Counted from the stretch's first letter, positions 35,632-44,886 are shown. The stretch: DNA of 55,822 nt from Bacillota bacterium (GCA_023398375.1 JAEWSH010000058.1:1-55822); one strand, 5' to 3'. The notes: generated from the letters alone by a model not told the origin. Numbers and translations are program-made.

Positions 35632-35668
35632 AGAAAAACCCTAAAACTAAGCGTCTTAGGGTTTTAGA
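35632..35668 (-). terminator. Terminator of the gap-pgk-tpi unit
   Basis: AAAACCCTAAGAC pairs imperfectly with TTTAGGGTTTT and is followed on the minus strand by TTTC. It lies about 35 nt after the tpiA stop. Confidence 0.75.
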
Positions 35669-35701
35669 ATCCGTATTATATTAAGAAATACAGCTTAATT
35701 C

Positions 35702-36451
35702 TTATTTCCAGTTAACGATTTTTCCAAATTCTGGTTTCAGAGCGGCTCCTCCAACTAATCCACCATCGATATCTGGCTGTGTAAATAATTCCGGAGCTGT
35801 AGCTGCATTTACAGAACCGCCGTACTGAATACGAATGGCTGCTGCTGTTGCTTCATCATAGATCTCAGCAATACATTCACGGATTCCTTTACATACTTCC
35901 TGTGCCTGCTCTGTTGTAGCTGTCTTACCTGTTCCGATAGCCCAGATCGGTTCATAAGCGATAACTGATGTTTTGGCCTGATCTGCTGTAACATTTAGGA
36001 ATCCAACTTTAACCTGTTGACGGATGAAATCCATAGTAACACCTTGTTCTCTTTGGTCTAATGACTCACCGCAGCACATAATAGGTGTAATACCATGTTC
36101 AAAAGCCTTTAACATTTTTTTGTTCACAGTTTCGCTTGTTTCAGCAAAGTATTCTCTTCTTTCTGAGTGTCCAAGTACCACATATTTTACTCCAACATCT
36201 GTTAACATAGCTGGAGAAATCTCGCCTGTGAATGCGCCTTTTTCTTCAAAATACATATTTTCAGCACCGATCTGGATATTAGAACCCTTAGCTGCTTCCA
36301 TTGCAGGAATAATGTCGATTGCTGGTACACAGAATATAACATCAGCATCCTCTGTTGCTACTAATGGTTTTAATGTATTTACTAATTCAACTGCTTCGCT
36401 TGGAGTCATGTTCATTTTCCAGTTACCAGCGATAATCTTTTTTCTTGCCAT
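35702..36451 (-). CDS. tpiA: Triosephosphate isomerase
   Basis: This 249-residue TIM-barrel enzyme interconverts dihydroxyacetone phosphate and glyceraldehyde 3-phosphate. It starts ARKKIIAGNWKMNMTPSEA (Lys13 of the active site). The electrophilic histidine is in VLGHSERR and the base is Glu in VIAYEPIWAIGTGKTA, followed by the closing loop. The length is normal. It is the last gene of the gap-pgk-tpiA cluster, 41 bp after pgk. Confidence 0.98.
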   Translation of the reverse strand: MARKKIIAGNWKMNMTPSEAVELVNTLKPLVATEDADVIFCVPAIDIIPAMEAAKGSNIQIGAENMYFEEKGAFTGEISPAMLTDVGVKYVVLGHSERREYFAETSETVNKKMLKAFEHGITPIMCCGESLDQREQGVTMDFIRQQVKVGFLNVTADQAKTSVIAYEPIWAIGTGKTATTEQAQEVCKGIRECIAEIYDEATAAAIRIQYGGSVNAATAPELFTQPDIDGGLVGGAALKPEFGKIVNWK

Positions 36452-36492
36452 GATTATAAATCTCCTTCATTAATTGTTTTTATTAGAATCGT

Positions 36493-37701
36493 TTATTTAT
36501 CGTTAGCTGCTGCTACACCCGGCAACTCTTTTCCTTCTAAGAATTCAAGAGATGCTCCGCCGCCTGTTGAGATATGGGTCATCTTGTCACCAAAGCCTAA
36601 TTGGTTAACAGCTGCTGCCGAATCACCACCACCGATGATTGTTGTCGCGTCTGTTTCAGCCAGAGCTTTTGCTACAGCGATTGTTCCTTTAGCAAGAACC
36701 GGATTTTCAAAAACACCCATCGGTCCATTCCAAACAACTGTCTTAGCAGATTTAACAGCATCTGCATACATAACTGCTGCTTTTGTTCCGATGTCAAGTC
36801 CCATCATACCAGCAGGAATATTATCTGATTCTACATTTACTGCCTCAATTTCAGCATCAATTGGATTTGGAAATTCTTTTGCTGCTGCTGTATCAATTGG
36901 TAGAAGAAGGTTTTTACCAAGCTTTTCAGCTTTTGCCATCATTTCTTTGCAGTATTCCAGTTTCTCATCATCAACTAATGAACTTCCGATTTCATATCCT
37001 TTTGCTTTTAAGAATGTGAACGCCATACCGCCACCAATGATTAATGTGTCACATTTCTCCAGTAAGTTAGAGATAACGTTTAATTTATCAGCAACTTTAG
37101 CACCGCCAAGAATTGCAACGAAAGGTCTTACCGGATTTTCAACTGCATTTCCAAGGAAATCTATTTCTTTTTGCATTAAGTATCCAACAACCGCCGTATC
37201 TACTAATTGAGCAACTCCAACATTTGAACAGTGAGCTCTGTGGGCAGTACCAAATGCATCATTTACGAATACATCACAAATAGAAGCAAGTTCTTTAGAG
37301 AACGCTTCCCCATTCTTTGTCTCTTCAATTCTATAACGTGTATTTTCTAGTAATACAACATCACCGTCTTTCATTGCTTCAACAGCTACTTTTGCATTTA
37401 CTCCAACAACTTCTGCGTCTGCTGCAAATTTTACTTCTTGTCCCAGTAATTCTGATAATTTTACAGCAACAGGAGCTAATGATAATTCTGGTTTTGGTTC
37501 TCCCTTAGGTTTTCCAAGATGAGAGCAAAGAATTACTTTACCGCCATCTGCGATTAATTTTTTGATTGTAGGAAGTGCTGCTGTAAGTCTGTTTATATCT
37601 GTGATAGCGCCATTTTTCAAAGGCACGTTAAAATCACATCTGCAAAGAACACGTTTTCCTTTAACATTAATATCATCTACTGATTTTTTGTTTAATGACA
37701 T
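36493..37701 (-). CDS. pgk: Phosphoglycerate kinase
   Basis: This 402-residue two-domain enzyme produces ATP from 1,3-bisphosphoglycerate. The N-domain substrate residues appear in RVLCRCDFNVPLKNG and LCSHLGKPKG. The hinge and C-domain show FVAILGGAKVADKL, IGGGMAFTFL and the nucleotide site TIIGGGDSAAAV. The length is close to the bacterial norm of about 395. It follows gap by 131 bp with a hairpin between them. Confidence 0.98.
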   Translation of the reverse strand: MSLNKKSVDDINVKGKRVLCRCDFNVPLKNGAITDINRLTAALPTIKKLIADGGKVILCSHLGKPKGEPKPELSLAPVAVKLSELLGQEVKFAADAEVVGVNAKVAVEAMKDGDVVLLENTRYRIEETKNGEAFSKELASICDVFVNDAFGTAHRAHCSNVGVAQLVDTAVVGYLMQKEIDFLGNAVENPVRPFVAILGGAKVADKLNVISNLLEKCDTLIIGGGMAFTFLKAKGYEIGSSLVDDEKLEYCKEMMAKAEKLGKNLLLPIDTAAAKEFPNPIDAEIEAVNVESDNIPAGMMGLDIGTKAAVMYADAVKSAKTVVWNGPMGVFENPVLAKGTIAVAKALAETDATTIIGGGDSAAAVNQLGFGDKMTHISTGGGASLEFLEGKELPGVAAANDK

Positions 37702-37777
37702 GTGTATGTCCTCCTTATTGTTATTTTTCTTGATCGAAATGAATACAACAATTTACTTTACATAGAAAATGGATCCG

Positions 37778-37806
37778 ATCCTATGGACCGGACCCATCTT
37801 AGGATC
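37778..37806 (-). other. Hairpin between gap and pgk
   Basis: GATCCTA and TAGGATC bracket the GC-rich repeat GGTCCGG, forming a stem in the intergenic mRNA. A short T-rich stretch follows on the minus strand. It could be a weak attenuator or an RNA-processing site that sets different levels of gap and pgk. No function is proven. Confidence 0.4.
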
Positions 37807-37832
37807 TTACTTTATATTCAAGTATTCCCGAA

Positions 37833-38846
37833 TTATGCTAATTCTGAGAAGAATTTGATTGTACGAACCATCTGGCTTGTGTATGAATTTTCATTGTCAT
37901 ACCATGAAACAACTTGTACTTGTGTGTTTCCATCTTCCATTTTTGATGCCATAGTCTGTGTTGCATCAAATAATGAACCAAATCTCATACCAACGATATC
38001 GCTGGATACTAATTGTTCTTCTGTGTATCCGTAAGATTCTGTTGTAGCTGCTTTCATAGCTGCATTGATTTCATCTACAGTAACAGCGCCTTTTACAACA
38101 GCTACCAAGATTGTAGTAGAACCTGTTGGGGTTGGTACACGTTGAGCAGATCCGATTAATTTTCCGTTTAATTCTGGAATAACTAAACCGATTGCTTTCG
38201 CTGCGCCTGTTGAGTTAGGAACGATATTGATAGCTGCTGCACGAGATCTTCTTAAGTCACCGTTTCTTTGTGGTCCGTCAAGAGTCATCTGATCTCCTGT
38301 ATAAGCATGAATTGTGTTCATGATACCTGATTGAATTGGAGCTAACTTGTTCAATGCATCTGCCATAGGAGCTAAGCAGTTTGTTGTACAAGAAGCAGCA
38401 GAGATAATTGTATCTTCAGCTTTTAATGTTTCGTGGTTTGTGTTGAAAACGATTGTAGGAAGGTCATTTCCTGCTGGAGCAGAAATAACAACTTTACGAG
38501 CACCTGCATTGATGTGCGCTTGTGCTTTCTCTTTTGATGTATAGAATCCTGAACATTCTAAAACAACATCAACTTTTAATTCTCCCCATGGGCAATTATT
38601 TGCATCTGGGAATTTATAGATTTTAATTTCTTTTCCATCAACTGTAATAGAATCTTCTCCAGCTGTAACTTTATCAGCCATTGCATATGTTCCCTGTGAT
38701 GAATCATATTTTAATAAGTGTGCTAACATTTTAGGGCTTGTTAAGTCATTGATTGCCACTACTTCATATCCTTCTGCACCGAACATCTGTCTGAATGCAA
38801 GACGACCAATACGGCCAAAACCATTGATTGCTACTTTAACTGCCAT
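37833..38846 (-). CDS. gap: Glyceraldehyde-3-phosphate dehydrogenase
   Basis: This 337-residue NAD-dependent enzyme has the Rossmann motif INGFGRIGRLAFR and the catalytic cysteine in ISAASCTTNCLAP. The catalytic histidine region is NTIHAYTGDQ and the C-terminal signature is WYDNENSYTSQMVRT. The acidic residue after the second strand (AINDLTSP) indicates NAD preference. It opens the gap-pgk-tpiA cluster. A 19-bp perfect palindrome next to its -35 hexamer suggests repressor control. Confidence 0.98.
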   Translation of the reverse strand: MAVKVAINGFGRIGRLAFRQMFGAEGYEVVAINDLTSPKMLAHLLKYDSSQGTYAMADKVTAGEDSITVDGKEIKIYKFPDANNCPWGELKVDVVLECSGFYTSKEKAQAHINAGARKVVISAPAGNDLPTIVFNTNHETLKAEDTIISAASCTTNCLAPMADALNKLAPIQSGIMNTIHAYTGDQMTLDGPQRNGDLRRSRAAAINIVPNSTGAAKAIGLVIPELNGKLIGSAQRVPTPTGSTTILVAVVKGAVTVDEINAAMKAATTESYGYTEEQLVSSDIVGMRFGSLFDATQTMASKMEDGNTQVQVVSWYDNENSYTSQMVRTIKFFSELA

Positions 38847-38882
38847 TTGTAATTCCTCCTAGAATTAAATAAATATTTTTTT

Positions 38883-38911
38883 ATGAAAATCATATATTAT
38901 ATGATTGTCAA
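38883..38911 (-). promoter_or_regulatory. gap promoter with spacer palindrome
   Basis: On the minus strand TTGACA (38906-38911) is followed after 17 bp by TTTCAT (38883-38888). The spacer is filled by a perfect 19-bp palindrome (38888-38906, arms AATCATATA/TATATGATT around one central base). Such a placement is typical of a repressor operator. Confidence 0.6.
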
Positions 38912-39097
38912 ATTTTTATCAGCACGTTTATTTTACAAGGTTCAGTAGAAAAATTCAAGATGTATTTTCAAAAATCTTATTAAATTTTAGTGAATAATGG
39001 AAAATGCGCCTATCTTGAATCATTTTTTTTGCTTTTTTTATCAGAATCAGTTACACTCTAACTATGATTTTACGAAACAAAATAGGAGGAAGTTACT

Positions 39098-39913
39098 ATG
39101 GCACTCACATCTGATTTTCATTTACATTCTAATTTTTCGGGCGATTCCACCGCTAATATGGAGGATATGATTCTTGCTGGAATTCAAAAGGGACTTACTC
39201 ATATGTGCTTTACTGAACATCATGATATCGATTATGTATACGAAGATAATCAGGTACCTGTTTTCCTGCTCAATGTAGATTCCTATCTTTATGATCTTGC
39301 TACACTAAAGGAAAAATATAGTAATCAAATTCAAGTTTTATTTGGTGTTGAGCTTGGTATTCAGACACATATTAAAAAAGAACTACTGATATTTGCCAGA
39401 GGACATGAATATGACTTCATCATCGCTTCTGCACATATCTGCCATGGAAAAGATCCGTACTATCCAGGTTTCTTTGAAGGACGTACGGCCCAGGAGGCAT
39501 ATGATGAATACTTTTCCGCTATTATTGAAGATATCAAAGCCTTTCACAATTATGACGTTTTTGGTCATCTGGATTATGTTGTCCGCTACGGGAAAAACAA
39601 GAATACGGATTATTCTTATGCACAACATGCAGATAAGATTGATGAAATTTTGAGACTGCTGATTGAACACGAAAAAGGAATTGAACTAAATACCGGCGGT
39701 TTTCGCGCCGGTTTGAAGGAACCTAACCCAAGTGTTGATATTATAAGGCGTTATAAAGAACTGGGCGGTGAACTTATTACTGTTGGTTCAGATGCCCATA
39801 AACCAGAAGATATTGCAGGCGATTTTGACAAGGCTTCTGACATCTTAAAATCATTGGGATTCAAATACTATTGTATCTATGAAAACCGCTTGCCTGAGTT
39901 CAAAATACTATAA
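39098..39913 (+). CDS. HisJ-type PHP-domain phosphatase (probable histidinol-phosphatase)
   Basis: This 271-residue protein of the polymerase and histidinol phosphatase family has metal ligands in DFHLHSNFSGDS, CFTEHHDIDY, FGVELGIQ, IIASAHICHG, FGHLDYVVRYG and TVGSDAHKPEDI. The pattern fits the HisJ/HisK branch that dephosphorylates histidinol phosphate, but no his genes are adjacent, so another phosphoester substrate is possible. The RBS is AGGAGG. It is followed by the palindromic elements at 39961-40516. Confidence 0.9.
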   Translation: MALTSDFHLHSNFSGDSTANMEDMILAGIQKGLTHMCFTEHHDIDYVYEDNQVPVFLLNVDSYLYDLATLKEKYSNQIQVLFGVELGIQTHIKKELLIFARGHEYDFIIASAHICHGKDPYYPGFFEGRTAQEAYDEYFSAIIEDIKAFHNYDVFGHLDYVVRYGKNKNTDYSYAQHADKIDEILRLLIEHEKGIELNTGGFRAGLKEPNPSVDIIRRYKELGGELITVGSDAHKPEDIAGDFDKASDILKSLGFKYYCIYENRLPEFKIL

Positions 39914-39960
39914 AACGGCAAATGAGTTTGCTGTGGAAGAAGTTTCCTATAAGGATTAGG

Positions 39961-40219
39961 CTGTCAAAAGCTTGTTAGCATATTTGAGTTCGTCAATTTG
40001 CACAATTTAGGTTATTAAAAATTAATACACAACATAGTTCATTCGCAACACGCTCCCGCTTGGATTCAGCACGCAATGGTACATAAGACCATAAAATACA
40101 TGGTCAAGTACCCGCGGCTTCATACAGTTGCTCACCAAACTATGTTGTGCATCAATTGTGATATTGCAAGCATATGTGCAAATTGACGAAGCCAAGTTCT
40201 ATGATAGGCTTTTGACACC
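39961..40219. repeat. Palindromic element, copy B (about 259 bp)
   Basis: Inverse orientation to copies A and C. The terminal inverted repeat is extended here to include the flanks, TATAAGGATTAGG and CCTAATCCTATA. The central hairpin is GACCAT-GTATTTT-ATGGTC, whereas copy A has GAACAT...ATGTTC, a compensatory A-T to C-G change. The inner blocks AACTATGTTGTGCATCAA and GCGTGCTGAATCCAAGCGGG (minus strand) match copy C. It lies directly after the PHP gene. Confidence 0.8.
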
Positions 40220-40252
40220 CTAATCCTATAAGCTAAAAGAGGCTATCACACT

Positions 40253-40516
40253 GATATGGCGCCCCATCACAACCTAAACGGTTTATCACTAAACAGTCTA
40301 AAATGAAATAGCAGCGAATGGTTATCCATAAAGAGACCGTTTTGACGCCATCGGTACTTAGTTTGTGGCAGATAAAATCTGTCACGAACTTATGTACCGC
40401 TATGAGCGGCAATCGAGTGAGAACGTGTCTTCTGTTGGATAAACCATTCACTGCTATTGTCTTTATAACTTTAGGTGATAAACTTATACACCTGAAAAGG
40501 GGCGCCGCTATGATAT
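40253..40516. repeat. Long imperfect palindrome (about 264 bp)
   Basis: The ends GATATGGCGCCCC and GGGGCGCCGCTATGATATC mirror each other. Further in are AATAGCAGCGAATGGTTATCCA and TGGATAAACCATTCACTGCTATT. The central hairpin is GTAC..AGTTTGTGGCAGAT-AAA-ATCTGTCACGAACTT..GTAC (40354-40397). It starts about 33 bp after copy B and ends 18 bp before the mnmA stop codon. Open frames in it are short and mirror the repeat, so it is taken as non-coding. Confidence 0.8.
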
Positions 40517-40533
40517 CCTCATTTTTAGACTAG

Positions 40534-41610
40534 TTAAAGGATTGTTCCACCGCCAAGTACATATTCGCCTTCATAAAAAACTACTGCCTGTCCCGGTGTA
40601 ATAGCTCTGACCGGTTTATCAAAGGTACATTTGACTTTTTCATTGTCTATCCGTTCTATCAGGCACATACCGCCGCGATGACTGTAACGAATCTTTGCTA
40701 ATACTTTCCTCGGTCCGGTTAGATTTTCAATTGACATAAAATTCAAATCCGTACAGATTAATTCCGTTCCAAATACATCTTCATTTTCACCAATAACGAC
40801 TTCATTCGTATCCGGACGAATCTCAGTTACAAATACAGGATGTCCAAGTGCAAGATTTAATCCCTTCCTTTGCCCCACCGTATAATGAGTGATTCCTTTA
40901 TGACGTCCTAAAATCTCCCCGTCCACTGTCAAAAAATTCCCGGTACCCGGGACCTTGCCGGCTGCAGCCTCGTCAATGAACCCTGCATAATCATTGTCCG
41001 GAATAAAACAGATTTCCTGACTATCCGGTTTGTGCGCCACCGGTAATTGCATTTCTTTTGCGATATTTCGAATCTCATCCTTTGTATACTCACCAACAGG
41101 CATCATAGTATGTGCCAGTTGATACTGCGTCAGATTATATAATGCATAAGTCTGGTCCTTATCCGCCGTTGCTGACATACGAAGCGCATATCTTCCATTT
41201 GACAGTTGGTCTACTCTTGCATAATGCCCGGTTGCAATATATTCTGCTCCAATTGCCAGACTCCTCTGCAAGAGTGATTCCCATTTTACGTAGCGGTTAC
41301 ATGCAATGCATGGATTCGGTGTTCTTCCCTTCAAATACTCTTCTACAAAATAATCCATCACATTTTCTTTGAATTCCCTTTTAAAATTCATGACATAATA
41401 TGGAATCTCAAGTGCCTGTGCTACGCGTCTCGCATCATCCACTGCAGACAGTCCACAACAGCCGCCATTTTCTTCTTTGACAGCTTCTTCTTCATCCTGC
41501 CATATCTGCATCGTAACGCCCACAACATCATAGCCCTGCTTTTTTAACAAATAGGCTGCCACTGAGGAGTCAACACCTCCGGACATTCCTACTACGACTT
41601 TTTTACTCAT
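40534..41610 (-). CDS. mnmA: tRNA-specific 2-thiouridylase MnmA
   Basis: The start at 41610 follows GGAG and gives 358 residues. This enzyme makes the 2-thio group of the wobble uridine in tRNA-Lys, -Glu and -Gln. The PP-loop is GMSGGVDSSVAAYLLKKQG, the first catalytic cysteine is in NPCIACNRYVKW and the second in DSQEICFIPD. The C-terminal barrel contains HYTVGQRKGLNLALG. It is the third gene of the nifS-nifU-mnmA unit, which supplies its sulfur. Confidence 0.97.
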   Translation of the reverse strand: MSKKVVVGMSGGVDSSVAAYLLKKQGYDVVGVTMQIWQDEEEAVKEENGGCCGLSAVDDARRVAQALEIPYYVMNFKREFKENVMDYFVEEYLKGRTPNPCIACNRYVKWESLLQRSLAIGAEYIATGHYARVDQLSNGRYALRMSATADKDQTYALYNLTQYQLAHTMMPVGEYTKDEIRNIAKEMQLPVAHKPDSQEICFIPDNDYAGFIDEAAAGKVPGTGNFLTVDGEILGRHKGITHYTVGQRKGLNLALGHPVFVTEIRPDTNEVVIGENEDVFGTELICTDLNFMSIENLTGPRKVLAKIRYSHRGGMCLIERIDNEKVKCTFDKPVRAITPGQAVVFYEGEYVLGGGTIL

Positions 41611-41633
41611 CTGACAATCTCCATTTAAGTTCA

Positions 41634-41668
41634 ATTTGAGTAACACGCTTTGCACGTTTCTCAAGTTG
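41634..41668. repeat. Small hairpin repeat, copy 3, in the mnmA leader
   Basis: The minus strand reads TTGAGAAACGTGCAAAGCGT followed by GTTACTCAA, a hairpin. It closely resembles the hairpin ATGAGAAACTCGCAAAGCGT...GTTTCTCAT near 26345-26375. It lies 24-58 nt upstream of the mnmA start codon. Confidence 0.6.
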
Positions 41669-41724
41669 AATCATACTTTCATTTTTTTATAGAAGTATAT
41701 CATTACCCCCCTAAGACTGTCCAA

Positions 41725-42171
41725 TTAATATTCCTCCACTATTGTTTCCTCTTCTCCCTCGTGAATATCCGTTTTCGGTCTGCTTAATCCTTCTATCATA
41801 ATCTGGTTCTTATCTGCATAATCCCAAAGAGCTGCATGGATTGCTTCTTCTGCAAGCAAAGAACAATGTACTTTAACAGGCGGTAATCCATCCAAAGCTT
41901 CCATAACAGCTTTATTGGTTACTTGCATAGCCTCTTTAATACTCTTTCCGATTACTAATTCTGTTGCCATACTGCTTGTTGCGACTGCTGCACCACATCC
42001 AAATGTCTTAAACTTACAATCCTTAATAATTTGATTTTCATCTATATCCAGATAAATGCGCATAATATCTCCACATTTTGCATTTCCGACCGTACCTACA
42101 CCACTTGCATTTTCTATTTCACCCAGATTTCTGGGATTGTTAAAATGATCCATTACTTTTTCACTATACAT
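41725..42171 (-). CDS. nifU: NifU/IscU-type iron-sulfur scaffold protein
   Basis: This 148-residue scaffold assembles Fe-S clusters. The three conserved ligand cysteines are in VGNAKCGDIM, FKTFGCGAAVATSSMATEL and KVHCSLLAEEAIHAAL, and the assembly aspartate is in KCGD. It consists only of the N-terminal IscU-like domain plus a short acidic tail and lacks the ferredoxin and NfuA-like domains of nitrogen-fixer NifU. It begins 5 bp after nifS and is very likely co-translated. Confidence 0.96.
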   Translation of the reverse strand: MYSEKVMDHFNNPRNLGEIENASGVGTVGNAKCGDIMRIYLDIDENQIIKDCKFKTFGCGAAVATSSMATELVIGKSIKEAMQVTNKAVMEALDGLPPVKVHCSLLAEEAIHAALWDYADKNQIMIEGLSRPKTDIHEGEEETIVEEY

Positions 42172-42176
42172 ATGCT

Positions 42177-43364
42177 TTACTCCTTTTTCGTATTTTTAAT
42201 AAAATCTTCATATAATGGTGACATTTTTCTAAGATATGCAACGATTTCTTTTATCCTGTCAACTGTAAAATCGATCTCTTCCTTTGTATTTTCCTCACTC
42301 AAGGTAAGTCTTAACGACCCATGTGCGATCTCATGTGGCAGTCCGATCGCCAGCATCACATGTGACGGATCCAATGATCCTGAGGTACATGCGGAACCAC
42401 TGGAAGCACAGATTCCTTCCATATCCAATTTTATCAGCAGTGATTCTCCTTCAATAAATTGAAAGCTGAAATTCACGTTGTTCGGAAGTCTCTTCTTCTC
42501 ATCACCGTTCAACCTGCAATACGGGACCTCTTCTTTGATTCGGGCAATCATATAATCACGTAACTCCATTTCTTTTTTTGCCTTATCTTCCATTATTGCA
42601 AATGCCCGTTTTGAAGCAGCGCCCATTCCGACAATCCCTGTTACATTTTCTGTTCCTGCTCTTCTACCTCTTTCCTGTTGTCCGCCATGCACATAAGAAC
42701 GTATTTTCACACCTTTTCTAATGTATAAAAAACCAATTCCTTTTGGTCCATTCAATTTATGTCCACTCGCACTCAACATATCTATGTGATATTCTTCAAT
42801 ATCAATAGGAACCTGCCCATATGCCTGTACTGCATCTGTGTGAAATAATACTCTGCGCTGATGAGCGATCTGACCTATTTCTTTTATAGGCTGTAAGGTC
42901 CCAATCTCGTTATTCGCAAACATAATGGATATCAGTATCGTATCTGGACGAATTGCCTTTTCTAAATCGTCTATCTTGACTATTCCATTTTCATCAACAT
43001 CTATATAGGTAATATCATACCCTTGTTTTTCCAGATAATTACATGTATGAAGAATAGCATGATGTTCAATCTTTGACGTAATAATATGTTTTCCTTTTGC
43101 TGCATAAGCATCTGCTGTTGCCTTCAAAGCCCAATTATCAGCTTCTGAACCGCCTGCCGTAAAATAAATCTCATTTGTTTCAACACCTAATGTCTTGGCA
43201 ATTGTCTCACGTGCATTTGTAACTGCTTTTTTACTTTCTCCCGCCAGAGAATAAATACTGCTTGGATTCCCATAGTATTCAGTAAAATAAGGAAGCATTG
43301 CCCCTACCACTTCAGGTGCGGTTCTTGTTGTGGCTGCATTATCTAAATAAATCACTTTTTCCAT
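42177..43364 (-). CDS. nifS: Cysteine desulfurase NifS
   Basis: This 395-residue PLP enzyme removes sulfur from cysteine for cluster and thiouridine synthesis. It starts KVIYLDNAATTRTAPEVV. The PLP lysine is in LSASGHKLNGPKGIGF, the cofactor histidine in IEHHAILHTC, and the sulfur-carrying cysteine in CASSGSACTSGSLDPSH. It is the first gene of nifS-nifU-mnmA. The Rrf2/IscR-type regulator often found upstream is absent from this window. Confidence 0.97.
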   Translation of the reverse strand: MEKVIYLDNAATTRTAPEVVGAMLPYFTEYYGNPSSIYSLAGESKKAVTNARETIAKTLGVETNEIYFTAGGSEADNWALKATADAYAAKGKHIITSKIEHHAILHTCNYLEKQGYDITYIDVDENGIVKIDDLEKAIRPDTILISIMFANNEIGTLQPIKEIGQIAHQRRVLFHTDAVQAYGQVPIDIEEYHIDMLSASGHKLNGPKGIGFLYIRKGVKIRSYVHGGQQERGRRAGTENVTGIVGMGAASKRAFAIMEDKAKKEMELRDYMIARIKEEVPYCRLNGDEKKRLPNNVNFSFQFIEGESLLIKLDMEGICASSGSACTSGSLDPSHVMLAIGLPHEIAHGSLRLTLSEENTKEEIDFTVDRIKEIVAYLRKMSPLYEDFIKNTKKE

Positions 43365-43454
43365 GATAATTCCTCCAATCTATGTCTTTCTATGATTTGT
43401 ATTATTTTGAGATATATTTAATTCCTAGTAAACCACTTCGGATTTAGTAATTGC

Positions 43455-43483
43455 ATAATAACACTCCTTTTTTGTTCTGTCAA
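43455..43483 (-). promoter_or_regulatory. nifS operon promoter
   Basis: On the minus strand TTGACA (43478-43483) and TATTAT (43455-43460) are separated by 17 bp. It lies about 90 bp upstream of nifS and back to back with the flippase gene. Confidence 0.75.
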
Positions 43484-43530
43484 TATTTCAATTTACATAT
43501 ATATGAATAAATAAAAAAAAGCGGATCATT

Positions 43531-44850
43531 ATGCGTAAAACAACACCACTTATTACCGGAACAATTATACTGACCGTTACTGGTCTTATTACTCGCATCA
43601 TAGGTTTTTTCTACCGCATCTTTTTATCAAAAACCTTTGGTGAAGAGGGAATGGGAATTTATCAGCTCATTGCACCTGTTCTGGCACTCTCCTTTTCTTT
43701 TTGCGTTGCGGGCATACAAACCTCTATATCAAAATACATAGCAAGTGAACCTTCCACGCACAATTATAAATACTCTTTCCACGTTCTATTGAGCGGCATA
43801 GGCCTCTCTATGATATTATCACTTTTTTTGAGTAATATTATATATCTGTATTCTGTACCGATTGCAACCTATATGCTGCTGGAAGTACGCTGTGCTCCTT
43901 TACTTCGTATCATTGCTCTTTCTATCCCCTTTGCTTCTCTGCATTCTTGCATCAATGGATATTTTTACGGAATCAAAAAAGCCAGTCTTCCGGCAGTCAC
44001 GCAATTAGCAGAACAGATCGTGCGTGTAGGAACTGTTTATTATTTATATTATTTAAGTCAGCAAAAAGGATATCTCTTAACCATTAATTGTGCAGTTATC
44101 GGACTTGTACTTGGTGAGATTATGTCCATGCTGATCAGTATCATTGCTATTTATATACGGTTTTTTCATGTACGCAGCCAGATATCACTTCCTTCTATTA
44201 GCGAATATTATACAGCCAGCGGAAACATTTTTTCGCTGGCCGCTCCACTGAGTGCGAATCGTATTATTTTAAACCTCCTGCAAAGTATAGAAGCAGTTTA
44301 TATCCCAAATTCTCTGATGAAACACGGTCTATCGTCAGAAGCTGCTCTTAGTATTTACGGTGTGCTTACCGGCATGGCCTTACCTCTTATTTTATTTCCA
44401 AGTGCGATTACCAATTCTTTATCTGTAATGCTGCTCCCTACCATTTCCGAGGCTGAAGCAGTTGGTAATGCTAAAAGAATCAAACATGCCGTGGATAAAA
44501 GTATTCAGTACTGTCTGATTCTGGGCATTGTTTGTACCTGCGGTTTTCTGCTATTCGGTAACTATCTCGGATATCTTTTATTTTCCAGCAATGCCGTTGG
44601 TAATTATATCAGAACACTTAGCTTTATTTGTCCATTCATCTACATCTCAACTACCCTGGGAAGTATCCTGCATGGCCTTGGGAAAACTAACCTGACTTTT
44701 TGTTTTTCACTGATCACTCTATCCATCCGTCTGCTTTTTGTATTCTTTGCCATACCAGTTTTGGGAATTCAAGGATATCTGTGGGGATTACTGATCAGTC
44801 AATTACTACATACCTGGTTACATATCATTGCATTAAAAAAAATTATATAA
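43531..44850 (+). CDS. SpoVB/MurJ-type oligosaccharide flippase
   Basis: This 439-residue polytopic membrane protein of the MVF/polysaccharide-flippase superfamily begins ITGTIILTVTGLITRIIGFFYR and contains TFGEEGMGIYQLIAPV and VLTGMALPLILFPSAITNS. These are characteristic of SpoVB-like proteins that export peptidoglycan or exopolysaccharide precursors, including during spore cortex formation. Twelve helices are predicted and it is somewhat shorter than SpoVB of Bacillus (about 518). The RBS is weak. Confidence 0.9.
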   Translation: MRKTTPLITGTIILTVTGLITRIIGFFYRIFLSKTFGEEGMGIYQLIAPVLALSFSFCVAGIQTSISKYIASEPSTHNYKYSFHVLLSGIGLSMILSLFLSNIIYLYSVPIATYMLLEVRCAPLLRIIALSIPFASLHSCINGYFYGIKKASLPAVTQLAEQIVRVGTVYYLYYLSQQKGYLLTINCAVIGLVLGEIMSMLISIIAIYIRFFHVRSQISLPSISEYYTASGNIFSLAAPLSANRIILNLLQSIEAVYIPNSLMKHGLSSEAALSIYGVLTGMALPLILFPSAITNSLSVMLLPTISEAEAVGNAKRIKHAVDKSIQYCLILGIVCTCGFLLFGNYLGYLLFSSNAVGNYIRTLSFICPFIYISTTLGSILHGLGKTNLTFCFSLITLSIRLLFVFFAIPVLGIQGYLWGLLISQLLHTWLHIIALKKII

Positions 44851-44886
44851 AATTGTTTCTATTTCTGTTGCTATAAATTCCTAACG

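Noticed and set aside
40233..40533. Open frames on both strands in the 264-bp palindrome
   Set aside because: They are mirror images caused by the palindrome and lack start signals.
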